A stretch of DNA of 39,254 bases, from positions 1 to 39,254 of the forward strand of contig JAUIIG010000026.1 in the NCBI GenBank assembly GCA_030431875.1, in the 5' to 3' direction. Every line of letters starts with the position of its first letter. The first letter of the stretch is position 1. The notes below the pieces were generated by a model. The model did not search any database, was not told the origin of the DNA, and saw only the letters and a list, made by a program, of their open reading frames with translations. A program made the position numbers and the translations under genes. This DNA comes from Alphaproteobacteria bacterium (GTDB taxonomy: Bacteria; Pseudomonadota; Alphaproteobacteria; Sphingomonadales; Sphingomonadaceae). Shown here in pieces: positions 14,322-21,935 of the stretch.

Positions 14322-17300
14322 CTACTCCGCCGCCAGGGCCTCCGCCTCACCGAGGTCCACACTCACCAGCCGCGAAATGCCGCGCTCGACCATGGTCACG
14401 CCGAACAGGCGGTGCATGCGACTCATGGTGACGGCGTTGTGGGTGACGATCAGGTAACGCGTCGCGGTTTCCTGGTTCATCGAATCCAGCAGGTCGCAGA
14501 AACGTTCGATGTTGGCGTCGTCCAGCGGCGCGTCGACCTCGTCCAGCACGCAGATCGGGGCGGGATTGGTCAGGAACAGCGCGAAGATCAGCGCCGTGGC
14601 GGTCAGTGCCTGTTCGCCGCCTGACAGCAGGCTGAGCGACTGCAGGCGCTTGCCCGGCGGCTGGGCGAAGATCTCCAGGCCGGCTTCCAGCGGATCGTCG
14701 CTGTCGATCAGTGCGAGGTGCGCCTGCCCGCCTTCGAACAGGCGGGTGAACAGTCGCTTGAAGTGCTCGTTGACCTCTTCGAAGGCCTTGCGCAGGCGTT
14801 CGCGCCCTTCGCGGTTGAGGTTGCCGATGGAGCCGCGCAGGCGGGCCACGGCCTCGACCAGTTCAGCCTGTTCCTCGGCGCTGGCCCGGTGTTCTTCCTC
14901 GATCCGCGCCAGTTCCTCGGCAGCGACGAGGTTGACCGGGCCGATCCGCTCGCGGCTGGCGACGAGGCGGTCCATCTCTTCGTTTTCGGCGCCGGAATCC
15001 TTCACCGCATCTTCGGCAAAGTCGAACTTGCCCGGCAGCAGCGGTGGGGGGGACTGGAAGCGTTCGCCCGAGGCGCGTGCCATCTCCTCGCGGCGCTGCT
15101 CCTCGTTCTCGGCGCGGGTGGCCAGCGTGGCGCGGGCCTCGCGTGCAGTGGAGAGAGCCTCGTTTAGGTCCGCGAGCCGCGTGTCCGCCTCGCGCGCCTG
15201 CTCTTCGGCTTCGCGTACTGCGGCTTCGGCCTTGGCCAGTTCCTCGCCCAGCCGCGCGCGCACGGCCTCGCCGCCTTCGATCTCCTTCATCAGGCCCGCG
15301 GGCTTGGCGGCTACGACCGCGCGTTCCTGTTCGATTTCCTCGAACCGGGTTTCCATTCCCGCGAGACGCGAGGCGGCATCGCCGGCGCGAGCTTCCCAAC
15401 CCTGTTTGTCGGAACGTTGCGCCGCTACGCGTTCGCGTGCCACGGCCAGCGCCTGGTCATGCGCGGCGAGCGCGGCCATCGCGGCCTGCGCGCTTTCGCG
15501 GGCGGCCTCGTTCTTGGCGCGGGCAGCGTCGAGTGCTGCGCGGCCAGCTTCGGGATCGGGCAGCTCAGCCTTGCGGGCTTCCGCGGCGGCAAGTTCTTCG
15601 GCGGCCTGCTGGCGCTGGCTTTCCAGTTCCTCACCGCTTTCGGCCAGTTCGGCGCGGCGGTTGGCGAGGCGTTCGCGGCGGCTTTCGGCCTGGTCGAGTG
15701 CGCGCAGTGCTTGCCGCTCGTCCTCGATCGATTCCGACAACGTCCGGTCGCGGGCGACGAGGTCGCGCTGCAACTCGGCCAGTTCGGCCTGTGCCTCTTC
15801 CTGTGCGGAGGTAGCGGCCGAAACCGCCTCGCGCAGAGCGGGCAGTTCGCCTTCCAGTGCGGCAAAACGGTTGTCGGCTTCGAGGCGGGCGGCTTCGGCA
15901 GCACCTTCACCGCGCGCGACGAAACCGTCCCAGCGGCGCAGGAACCCGTCCTTGGTCACCAGCCATTCGCCGGGGTTCAAGTCGCGGCCGTCGTCAGCAT
16001 CGGCCACGTGGACCAGCGCGAGGCGAGCCTTGAGCTGTTCGGGGCAGGCGCGCAGGTGCTTCGCGAGGCTGTCTGCCACCGGCGAGGGCGCCTTTGAACC
16101 GGTCCAGAACCGGCCATCGGCCCCGCCTTCGGGCGCACCCAGCGGCGAGCGGGCATCGCGGCCCAACACGGCAGCGAGCGCGCGTTCGTAGCCAGGTTCG
16201 GCGGCCAACTTGTCGAGTGCGGTAGGCAGGCCGTGCTTGCCCGACTTTTGCCGCTCGCGCGCCTCGCGGTCGCGCTTCAGCGCCTGCCATTCGCGTTCGA
16301 TACCGGCCAGCTCGGCCTTGGCGGTGGAGAGCGCCGAGCCTGCGGCATCCCGCGCTTCGGTCAGTTCGTCCTTGCGGGCGCGGGCTGCTTCAAGTTCTTC
16401 GCGCAGGCTGGCGACGCTCGCCTGAGCAGCGGCGACTGCTTGCTGGGCAGCGGCAACGTCCTCTTCCGGATCGCTTTCACCCAGTAGGGCCGCACGCGCC
16501 TCTTCCAGCCGGCGGACCTCGGCTTCGAGCCGTTCGACCCGCGACTTGGCCTGGGCAATCTCGGCTTCGGCAACGCGCCATTCGGCCTCGACACCCGCGT
16601 GATCGGCGGTGGCATTGGCCAGCGCCAGTTCGGCCTTGCGCGCTGCGCTTTCGGCCTTTTCGACCGCGTTCGCGAATTCCGGACGGCGCGCTTCGTCGGC
16701 CACCAGTGCTTTGGCACCCTTGTCGAGCGCGGCTTCGAGTTCGCGCAGCGCATTGGCGGCGTCGCGGGTCATGCGGTCGGCATCGACCTTGTCTTCCTCC
16801 AGCCGCGCCTTCTGCCGGTCGAGGTCGCGCAGGCGTTCCTCTGCAGCTTCGAGCTGGCTGGCGAGGGCGGCCATGCGGTGCCCGTGGGCGGATGCATCGT
16901 CGCGCCGGTCCGCCAGTTCGTCGCGCAGTTCGTGCAGACCTTCGGCCAGCGCTGCCTGCGCCTTCTGCGCCTCGCGTGCCAGTTCCTGCGCCTGGGAGAC
17001 CTTGCTCTCGGCAGTGCGGGCCTGTTCGCGCGCCGCTTCGGCAGCGGCGGCCGCATCGCGCCAGCGGGCGAACAGCAGGCGGGCCTCGGCCACGCGGATC
17101 TGGTCCGACAGGACCTTGTAGCGTTCCGCCTGCTTGGCCTGACGCCGTAGCGAAGCAATCTGCGAGTCCTGGTTCGCCATCAGGTCTTCGAGGCGTTCGA
17201 GGTTCTTCTCGGTCGAGCGCAGCTTGCTCTCGGCATCGCGCCTGCGGACGTGGAGGCCGGCGATGCCCGCCGCCTCTTCCAGCATCATGCGCCGTTCGAC

Positions 17301-17744
17301 CGGCTTGGCGGCGATCACCTGGGCGATCTTGCCCTGACTCACCAGCGCGGGGCTGTGCGCACCCGTGGCCGCGTCGGCGAAGATCAGGCCGACGTCCTTG
17401 GCGCGCACGTCGTCGCCGTTGAGGCGATAGGCGCTGCCTGCACCGCGTTCGATGCGGCGGGTAACCTCCAGCGGTTCGCCCTTGTCGTCGGTGGCGTGGA
17501 GCTGGACCTCGGCAAAGTCGCGCGGCGGACGCGCGGTGGTGCCGGCGAAGATCACGTCCTCCATCCCGCCCGAGCGCATGGACTTGGGCGAGTTTTCCCC
17601 CATCACCCAGCGGATCGCTTCGAGCAGGTTGGACTTGCCGCAGCCGTTGGGGCCGACGACCCCGGTCAGGCCGGGTTCGATGCGCAGTTCGGCAGGCTCT
17701 ACGAAGCTCTTGAAGCCGCTCAGTCTAAGCTTGCGAAACTCCAT
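14322..17744 (-). CDS. smc: chromosome segregation protein SMC
   Basis: A 1140-residue SMC ATPase. Walker A GPNGCGKS is at 31-38 of the N-terminal head, followed by SMC segments such as SMRSGGMEDVIFAGT and RRIERGAGSAYRLNG. Two very long Glu/Ala/Arg-rich coiled coils flank a central hinge region. The C-terminal head has the ABC signature LSGGEQ at 1040 and Walker B ICVLDE at 1064-1069, followed by the D-loop APLDDAN. SMC with ScpA/ScpB organises and segregates the chromosome. No frameshift is seen. Its ATG lies 14 bases from the inner edge of the inverted-repeat element at 17759-18029, which occupies nearly all of the gap from the upstream dsb gene. Confidence 0.95.
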   Translation of the reverse strand: MEFRKLRLSGFKSFVEPAELRIEPGLTGVVGPNGCGKSNLLEAIRWVMGENSPKSMRSGGMEDVIFAGTTARPPRDFAEVQLHATDDKGEPLEVTRRIERGAGSAYRLNGDDVRAKDVGLIFADAATGAHSPALVSQGKIAQVIAAKPVERRMMLEEAAGIAGLHVRRRDAESKLRSTEKNLERLEDLMANQDSQIASLRRQAKQAERYKVLSDQIRVAEARLLFARWRDAAAAAEAAREQARTAESKVSQAQELAREAQKAQAALAEGLHELRDELADRRDDASAHGHRMAALASQLEAAEERLRDLDRQKARLEEDKVDADRMTRDAANALRELEAALDKGAKALVADEARRPEFANAVEKAESAARKAELALANATADHAGVEAEWRVAEAEIAQAKSRVERLEAEVRRLEEARAALLGESDPEEDVAAAQQAVAAAQASVASLREELEAARARKDELTEARDAAGSALSTAKAELAGIEREWQALKRDREARERQKSGKHGLPTALDKLAAEPGYERALAAVLGRDARSPLGAPEGGADGRFWTGSKAPSPVADSLAKHLRACPEQLKARLALVHVADADDGRDLNPGEWLVTKDGFLRRWDGFVARGEGAAEAARLEADNRFAALEGELPALREAVSAATSAQEEAQAELAELQRDLVARDRTLSESIEDERQALRALDQAESRRERLANRRAELAESGEELESQRQQAAEELAAAEARKAELPDPEAGRAALDAARAKNEAARESAQAAMAALAAHDQALAVARERVAAQRSDKQGWEARAGDAASRLAGMETRFEEIEQERAVVAAKPAGLMKEIEGGEAVRARLGEELAKAEAAVREAEEQAREADTRLADLNEALSTAREARATLATRAENEEQRREEMARASGERFQSPPPLLPGKFDFAEDAVKDSGAENEEMDRLVASRERIGPVNLVAAEELARIEEEHRASAEEQAELVEAVARLRGSIGNLNREGRERLRKAFEEVNEHFKRLFTRLFEGGQAHLALIDSDDPLEAGLEIFAQPPGKRLQSLSLLSGGEQALTATALIFALFLTNPAPICVLDEVDAPLDDANIERFCDLLDSMNQETATRYLIVTHNAVTMSRMHRLFGVTMVERGISRLVSVDLGEAEALAAE

Positions 17745-17758
17745 AGGCGCCTGCTCTC

Positions 17759-18029
17759 AGAGCCTGTTGCAGCAGAGTGGAAACGTCTGCATCGCATCAG
17801 GAAGCCTGTTGGATAGGAGCGGCGCGCAGTGCGGGCCCATCGGCCCCCGGACAAGCGTCGCGACGACGCCAGCGGGCTTCCTGATGCGACCCCTGCGGGG
17901 CGGGCCGAATTTTTCCCAGCGCAGCGTCGCTTGTCGATCACTATGCTTTGGCATGGCTCTCTCCTCGCTTCTTGCGCTGGACCAAATTCGGCTCCGTGCA
18001 GATGCTTCCACTCTGCTGCAACAGGCTCT
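17759..18029. repeat. 271-bp palindromic element with three nested or adjacent inverted repeats (MITE-like)
   Basis: Three inverted-repeat pairs fill the gap between smc and the upstream dsb gene. Outer arms 17759-17791 and 17997-18029 match at 31 of 33 bases (begin AGAGCCTGTTGCAGCAGAG). Inside are 17793-17806 with 17875-17888 (14 of 14, CGCATCAGGAAGCC) and 17904-17923 with 17973-17992 (17 of 20). Folded, this is a closing stem with two hairpin arms. It begins 14 bases upstream of smc and ends 5 bases after the dsb stop. A CTCAG pentamer occurs at both edges (17756-17760, 18034-18038), a weak candidate target duplication. Best read as a non-autonomous mobile repeat or a structured RNA/DNA element; no coding sequence is supported. 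Confidence 0.75.
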
Positions 18030-18034
18030 CCCCC

Positions 18035-18787
18035 TCAGCCTTCTGCCGGGCGCGCACCTGCGTTTTGCAGCAGGGGCTCGAGGCTGGGCCACGAGCGCTC
18101 TTCGAGCACGCGGCCGTTGAGGATGAAGGTGGGGGTGGAATTGATGTTCAGCTCATCCGACTGCTCGGTCGAGCGATCACCGATGGCGATCACCGATTCC
18201 GCGTCGGACAGGCAGGCTGCAGCCTGGTCGTTGCTGATCCCGCGCGAGGCGAAGAAATCGAGGAAGCCCGAGGCCTGGGCGACCATCACGAAGCGTTCTT
18301 CTTCGGCAACGTCGCCCATCGACTGCAGCACCGGCTGCGACTGGCCCATCTGGTTCTGCAGCTGGGCGAGGTTGGCCCAGACCTGGTTCGACAGCGGGTG
18401 GAAGCTTTCCGGCGCCGAGCAGCGCACGAGGCGGGCCAGCGTCAGGTCCCAGATGTTGTGCACCTGGTTGCGCAGTTCGTAGGAAACGAGGCCGGTGCTG
18501 ACATAGTTTTCCACCAGCGGACGTTCGCCGGTCTGCGAAAAGTTGGCGCAGGCGGGGCAGGTGAGCGAGGCATATTCGACCAGCTTGATCGGCGCATCGG
18601 GGTTGCCCAGCAGGTAGCCGTCGAATTCGGTGATCTCGACCGTGTCGGTCCACGAGGTGCCGGCGGGCGCCTCGATCGGGTCGAGCGCTGCAACGGGGCC
18701 ATCTTCTTCACCGCCGCCACAGGCGGACAGCGCCAGCGCCAGCGGCGCGGCGAGGGTGGCGAAAGCGAGGTGTCGCGAAATGGTCAT
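18035..18787 (-). CDS. DsbA-like thiol oxidoreductase, lipoprotein, CPAC active site
   Basis: A 250-residue thioredoxin-fold protein. The signal peptide ends in lipobox LSAC (Cys23) followed by Gly-Gly-Gly, so it is probably membrane-anchored in the periplasm. The redox motif CPAC is at 77-80 after KLVEYASLT, and the cis-Pro loop is NSTPTFILNG. The intervening helical insertion fits DsbA/thioredoxin_4-type proteins (ScsC/BdbD-like). CPAC differs from CPHC of DsbA and suggests a different redox potential or an isomerase or reductase role (inference). Its gene is next to a second dsbA-like gene and followed by the inverted-repeat element, then smc. Confidence 0.85.
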   Translation of the reverse strand: MTISRHLAFATLAAPLALALSACGGGEEDGPVAALDPIEAPAGTSWTDTVEITEFDGYLLGNPDAPIKLVEYASLTCPACANFSQTGERPLVENYVSTGLVSYELRNQVHNIWDLTLARLVRCSAPESFHPLSNQVWANLAQLQNQMGQSQPVLQSMGDVAEEERFVMVAQASGFLDFFASRGISNDQAAACLSDAESVIAIGDRSTEQSDELNINSTPTFILNGRVLEERSWPSLEPLLQNAGARPAEG

Positions 18788-18856
18788 GTCGAAAATCCTG
18801 TCATGATCTGTCCGGCCCCGGGGCGAATTCCCAGTTTAGACCGGTCTGGAGTGGCT

Positions 18857-18891
18857 TTGAAAACCGCCGATCCATGCGAATCGGCGCTTTT
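18857..18891 (-). terminator. hairpin with T-run after the CPHC dsb gene
   Basis: CGCCGAT (18865-18871) and ATCGGCG (18880-18886) form a 7-bp stem with an 8-base loop. On the minus strand it is followed by GGTTTTC, 21 bases after the stop of the dsb gene at 18907. CTTTT also follows on the plus strand, so it could work both ways. It would separate the two dsb genes into different transcripts. Confidence 0.5.
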
Positions 18892-18906
18892 GCACAGGGT
18901 TGTCCC

Positions 18907-19599
18907 CTATTCGGCGGAGGTTTCAAGCATGGAAGGGTTGTCCATCACGTGCTGGAGCACGTCCCACGAGTGCACGCCGTCCAGCAGCGTGCCGTTGATG
19001 GCGAAGCTGGGAGTGCCGGGAATATTCCATTCCGCAGCATTGGCTTCGTGCGCGGCGATGATCCGCTGGGTCATGGCATCGTCGGACAGGCAGCGGTCGA
19101 CCTGTGCCCGGGTCATGCCGCGCGGCTCCATCAGTTCGTGGAAGTCGAGGTCGTCGCCGATGGCGCGCATGCGGCTGGCGAGCGGACCGCTAGACCAGCG
19201 CTGCATCTGGGCCTCGGTCGCGTCCTGCGCCTTGGCCATCCAGCGGTCCTGCGATAGCATCAGCGCGCGGTGGTTGCCGAAGAAGTCCTCCGGCGCGCCG
19301 CATTGCGCCACCAGCGTCGCGGCAAGGTCTACCGGGTTCCGCAGGTAGGATCGCACTTCAACCTCGACGAGACCCTGGTGCAGGTACTGCACGCGCATGG
19401 CGGCGTCGGATTCCGCTTCGAAATGGGCGCAGTGGGGGCAGGTGTAGCTGACGAATTCGATCAGGTGCAGCTGCGCGTCGGGATTGCCGACGATGTGACC
19501 GCGGTCGGTCTGCGTGAAAGTGAGGTTCCAATCCTGCGCCACCACCATGGTGACGGGTGCTGCTGCCAGTGCCAGAGCGGCTATTGCCCAGCGTTTCAT
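18907..19599 (-). CDS. DsbA family thiol-disulfide oxidoreductase, CPHC active site
   Basis: A 230-residue secreted thioredoxin-fold protein. A cleavable signal peptide (MKRWAIAALALAAAPVTMVVA) precedes the mature start QDWNLTFTQTD. The active site CPHC (C54-C57) is the classical DsbA dipeptide, after LHLIEFVSYT, and the cis-Pro loop is IPGTPSFAING. It should introduce disulfides into periplasmic proteins. The stop and the start of the upstream dciA-like gene are tightly spaced or overlapping (its stop region begins at 19596), implying co-transcription. Paralogous to the lipoprotein at 18035-18787 (shared GNPDAxxxLxE context). Confidence 0.87.
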   Translation of the reverse strand: MKRWAIAALALAAAPVTMVVAQDWNLTFTQTDRGHIVGNPDAQLHLIEFVSYTCPHCAHFEAESDAAMRVQYLHQGLVEVEVRSYLRNPVDLAATLVAQCGAPEDFFGNHRALMLSQDRWMAKAQDATEAQMQRWSSGPLASRMRAIGDDLDFHELMEPRGMTRAQVDRCLSDDAMTQRIIAAHEANAAEWNIPGTPSFAINGTLLDGVHSWDVLQHVMDNPSMLETSAE

Positions 19600-20171
19600 T
19601 CCTGTTCGTCCTTCTCTTCCTGATGCGCGACGGATCGCGCCAGCGATTCCAGTACCGCGCGCAGCTCGGGATCGCCGATATCGCGCAGACTGTCGCCCAA
19701 TTCCATAGGGATCGGCTTGAGCGAGGGTGGGGCCGTGCGCTTCTCTTCAGCATTGGGCGGCTTAACCGCACCTTGCCGGATCTTGGCGCGCGCCACGGCA
19801 CGGTAACCGAAGAAGCGGTTCACCCGCTCGATGATCTCGGGGATTACGTGCTGGATCAGCGGGGCGTGCGCCGGCAGCACCACAAGTTGCAGGATGCCGT
19901 CGCTCTTCTCGCCCGGCGGGAAGCGGATGCTTTCTGGGGCGCAGACCTTGGCATGTTGCGGGCCGACGATCTCCGGCCAGCGGGTGACCACGCTCGATTG
20001 CACGAAGCCGAAGCGGCGGAAGGCTGCCCGGCCGATCTGCGGCACGAGATCCGCCACCGGCTTGGCCGGACCGCCGCGCGGACGCTCGTAGGGACGTGCC
20101 TTCTTCGTGCGCTTGGCGGGAGTCTTCCCCGGCTTCGATGGTGGATCGCGTTCCATGGCTGGCGCTCCCAT
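19596..20171 (-). CDS. DUF721/DciA-like protein
   Basis: A protein of 191 residues from the ATG at 20171, or 186 from 20156 (MERDPPSK); the frame is open to 20258 but that would overlap mutY. A basic N-terminal tail (KPGKTPAKRTKKARPYERPRGGPA) is followed by the DUF721 core ADLVPQIGRAAFRRFGFVQSSVVTRWPEIVGPQHAKVCAPESIRF. DUF721 includes DciA, which helps load the replicative helicase DnaB in bacteria lacking DnaC. The C-terminal third is acidic and low complexity. Its end overlaps the start of the dsb gene at 19599. It is divergent from mutY with only 14 bases between the starts. Confidence 0.8.
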   Translation of the reverse strand: MGAPAMERDPPSKPGKTPAKRTKKARPYERPRGGPAKPVADLVPQIGRAAFRRFGFVQSSVVTRWPEIVGPQHAKVCAPESIRFPPGEKSDGILQLVVLPAHAPLIQHVIPEIIERVNRFFGYRAVARAKIRQGAVKPPNAEEKRTAPPSLKPIPMELGDSLRDIGDPELRAVLESLARSVAHQEEKDEQE

Positions 20172-20185
20172 GCCATAGCGCGCGC

Positions 20186-21211
20186 GTGTCCGCCACCGTC
20201 TCTGCCTTGCTTCTGGACTGGTACGATCGCTCGGCGCGCGACCTGCCGTGGCGCGCAAGACCGGGTGCCCTTCGCCCGGATCCCTACCGCGTCTGGCTGT
20301 CCGAGGTCATGCTGCAGCAGACCACCGTGGCGGCCGTCGCGCCTTACTTCGCGAAGTTCGTCGAGACCTGGCCCACGGTGGAGGCGCTGGCCGCCGCGCC
20401 GGAGGAGGAGGTCATGGCCGCCTGGGCGGGCCTCGGCTACTATTCGCGGGCGCGAAACCTGGTGAAGTGCGCGCGGCAAGTGGCGGAAATGGGCGGCTTT
20501 CCCGAGGCCGAGGCGGAGCTTCGCAAGCTGCCGGGGCTGGGCGACTATACCGCCGCTGCCGTCGCCGCGATTGCCTTTGGCGAGCGCGCAGTGGTGGTCG
20601 ATGCCAATGTCGAGCGGGTGGTGGCGCGGCTGTTCGCGATCAGCGATCCGCTGCCGGGCGCGCGCAAGGCGATCCGCGCCGCCGCTGATGAAATTACGCC
20701 GGACGAACGCGCGGGTGACTTCGCGCAGGCCATGATGGACCTTGGCGCGACCATTTGCACCGCGCGCGATGCCAAGTGCCTGCTCTGCCCGCTGTCGGGC
20801 GAGTGCAAGGGTCGTGCCGAAGGCGATCCGTTGAAGCTGCCGGTGAAGGCGCCGAAGAAGGCCAAGCCCAGCCGCACGGGCACGGCCTTCTGGATCGAGC
20901 GCGAGGGTCGGGTCTGGCTGGTCAAGCGGCCCGGCACGGGCATGCTGGGCGGGATGCGTGCACTGCCTGACGATGGCTGGTCAGCACGCGGAGACGGAAA
21001 CGGCGAAGCACCCTTGGCCGGCGCGTGGAAGGCGGGCGGCGTGGTGCGCCACTCCTTCACCCATTTCGACCTCGAACTGGGCGTGGCGGTCCATGCGGGC
21101 GAGAAGCCCGTCGTCGAGGGTGAAGGCGAATGGTGGGTGGTAGAAGAAATCGAAGAGGCCGGCCTGCCGACCCTGTTTGCCAAGGCCGCACGGCTGGTGC
21201 TGGCGAACTAG
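20186..21211 (+). CDS. mutY: A/G-specific adenine glycosylase MutY
   Basis: A 341-residue HhH-GPD DNA glycosylase that removes adenine paired with 8-oxoguanine. The catalytic Glu40 is in LSEVMLQQT, the helix-hairpin-helix is LPGLGDYTAAAVAAIAFG, the catalytic Asp139 is in VVDANVERV, and the [4Fe-4S] cluster cysteines are C191, C198, C201, C207 (C-x6-C-x2-C-x5-C). The C-terminal NUDIX-like domain that reads 8-oxoG is present (WLVKRPGTGMLGGMRALP, VVRHSFTHFDLEL). The start is the GTG at 20186. An upstream ATG at 20096 would add 30 residues antisense to the dciA-like gene and is not favoured. Confidence 0.94.
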   Translation: MSATVSALLLDWYDRSARDLPWRARPGALRPDPYRVWLSEVMLQQTTVAAVAPYFAKFVETWPTVEALAAAPEEEVMAAWAGLGYYSRARNLVKCARQVAEMGGFPEAEAELRKLPGLGDYTAAAVAAIAFGERAVVVDANVERVVARLFAISDPLPGARKAIRAAADEITPDERAGDFAQAMMDLGATICTARDAKCLLCPLSGECKGRAEGDPLKLPVKAPKKAKPSRTGTAFWIEREGRVWLVKRPGTGMLGGMRALPDDGWSARGDGNGEAPLAGAWKAGGVVRHSFTHFDLELGVAVHAGEKPVVEGEGEWWVVEEIEEAGLPTLFAKAARLVLAN

Positions 21212-21215
21212 TGCC

Positions 21216-21605
21216 CTAGCTGTCCCGTTTGTCCGGTTCGGGCAATTCGCGCAGTGCCTCGATCTCGCGGGCGGTGCGTTCAGCAGGATCGGTGGCAATG
21301 GTTTCCAGCACGCCGACGCGTTCCTGCAGTACCTTTACCAGCTTGCGCAGCTCGTCAGCTTCCGCATCGACGCTGCTCAGCGACTTGACCGGCTGGACGC
21401 TGGCATCGGCATAGAATTCGATGAAGCCGCAGTCGCTGCACCGTTGCGATGCCACTTCGCTGGCTCCGCGCCCGATGCCGAGGCTACTGACAAGCGAGCG
21501 CCAGATGCTCGGCTCACCGTCGATCCACTTGATCCGGCCGCCGGTATCGGGGCTGTAGAGGTAGCCGGGCGCCATGGTGCCGCGGCACTTGGGACAGCTT
21601 GCCAT
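21216..21605 (-). CDS. zinc-ribbon protein with C-terminal coiled coil
   Basis: A 129-residue protein. Two CxxC knuckles (C4/C7 in SCPKCRG, C56/C59 in RCSDCGF) frame a zinc ribbon with the MAPGYL and IKWIDG strands typical of PF20097/DUF6487-type domains. The C-terminus (about 80-118, ELRKLVKVLQERVGVLE) is a heptad-like helix. No membrane segment. Function unknown. It begins 9 bases after the small membrane protein gene at 21615-21836, so the two probably form an operon. The stop lies 4 bases from the convergent mutY stop. Confidence 0.72.
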   Translation of the reverse strand: MASCPKCRGTMAPGYLYSPDTGGRIKWIDGEPSIWRSLVSSLGIGRGASEVASQRCSDCGFIEFYADASVQPVKSLSSVDAEADELRKLVKVLQERVGVLETIATDPAERTAREIEALRELPEPDKRDS

Positions 21606-21614
21606 GCCAGCCTC

Positions 21615-21836
21615 CTACAGCACGCCGCCGCCCAGCCACAGGCGGATCACGGCAATCACCATCACGACGAGACAGAAATTGCGGCCGCCGTTGCTGCTCG
21701 ACAGTGCGCCGAGGCCTGCGCCAACTGCGAGGAAGGGGAGGGCCAGCCAGTTGAGCGCACCGAGCACGGGGATCTGCCCGATAACCACGACAACCAGTGC
21801 GACAAGTCCGATCAGGATCGAGAGAATATTCAGCAT
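21615..21836 (-). CDS. small hydrophobic membrane protein (73 residues)
   Basis: A 73-residue protein with two to three hydrophobic segments (LNILSILIGLVALVVVVIG, LNWLALPFLAVGAGLGAL, NFCLVVMVIAVIRLWLGG). I do not recognise the family. The ATG at 21836 has no evident Shine-Dalgarno sequence. TATAAC lies 3 bases upstream on the coding strand, and the start sits at the edge of a 22-bp dyad, so a leaderless transcript or a repressor site at the start is possible. It is likely in an operon with the zinc-ribbon gene. Its small size lowers confidence, but composition and spacing support a real gene. Confidence 0.65.
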   Translation of the reverse strand: MLNILSILIGLVALVVVVIGQIPVLGALNWLALPFLAVGAGLGALSSSNGGRNFCLVVMVIAVIRLWLGGGVL

Positions 21837-21857
21837 GTGTTATACTTAGGTAACACA
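21836..21857. promoter_or_regulatory. 22-bp dyad overlapping a candidate divergent promoter
   Basis: TGTGTTA (21836-21842) and TAACACA (21851-21857) flank an 8-base spacer in the divergent region before the serine hydrolase operon. On the plus strand, TATACT (21841-21846) is a strong -10, with TCGAGA (21818-21823) 17 bases upstream as -35. A regulator binding the dyad would cover that -10 and the start of the small membrane protein gene. The operator role is inferred; the regulator is unknown. Confidence 0.45.
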
Positions 21858-21935
21858 GTGGCCTATTGCAACCTTGTCGCAGGAAATTTCGCTGCGTAAG
21901 GCTGTTGCCACAAAACATTGCCAGGATGCCTTCCC

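Noticed and set aside
14509-16191. Long plus-strand open frame (560 codons) inside smc
   Set aside because: It is antisense to the SMC coiled coil. Its product is Ser/Ala/Arg-rich low complexity, a usual by-product of GC-rich coding strands, and it has no start signals.
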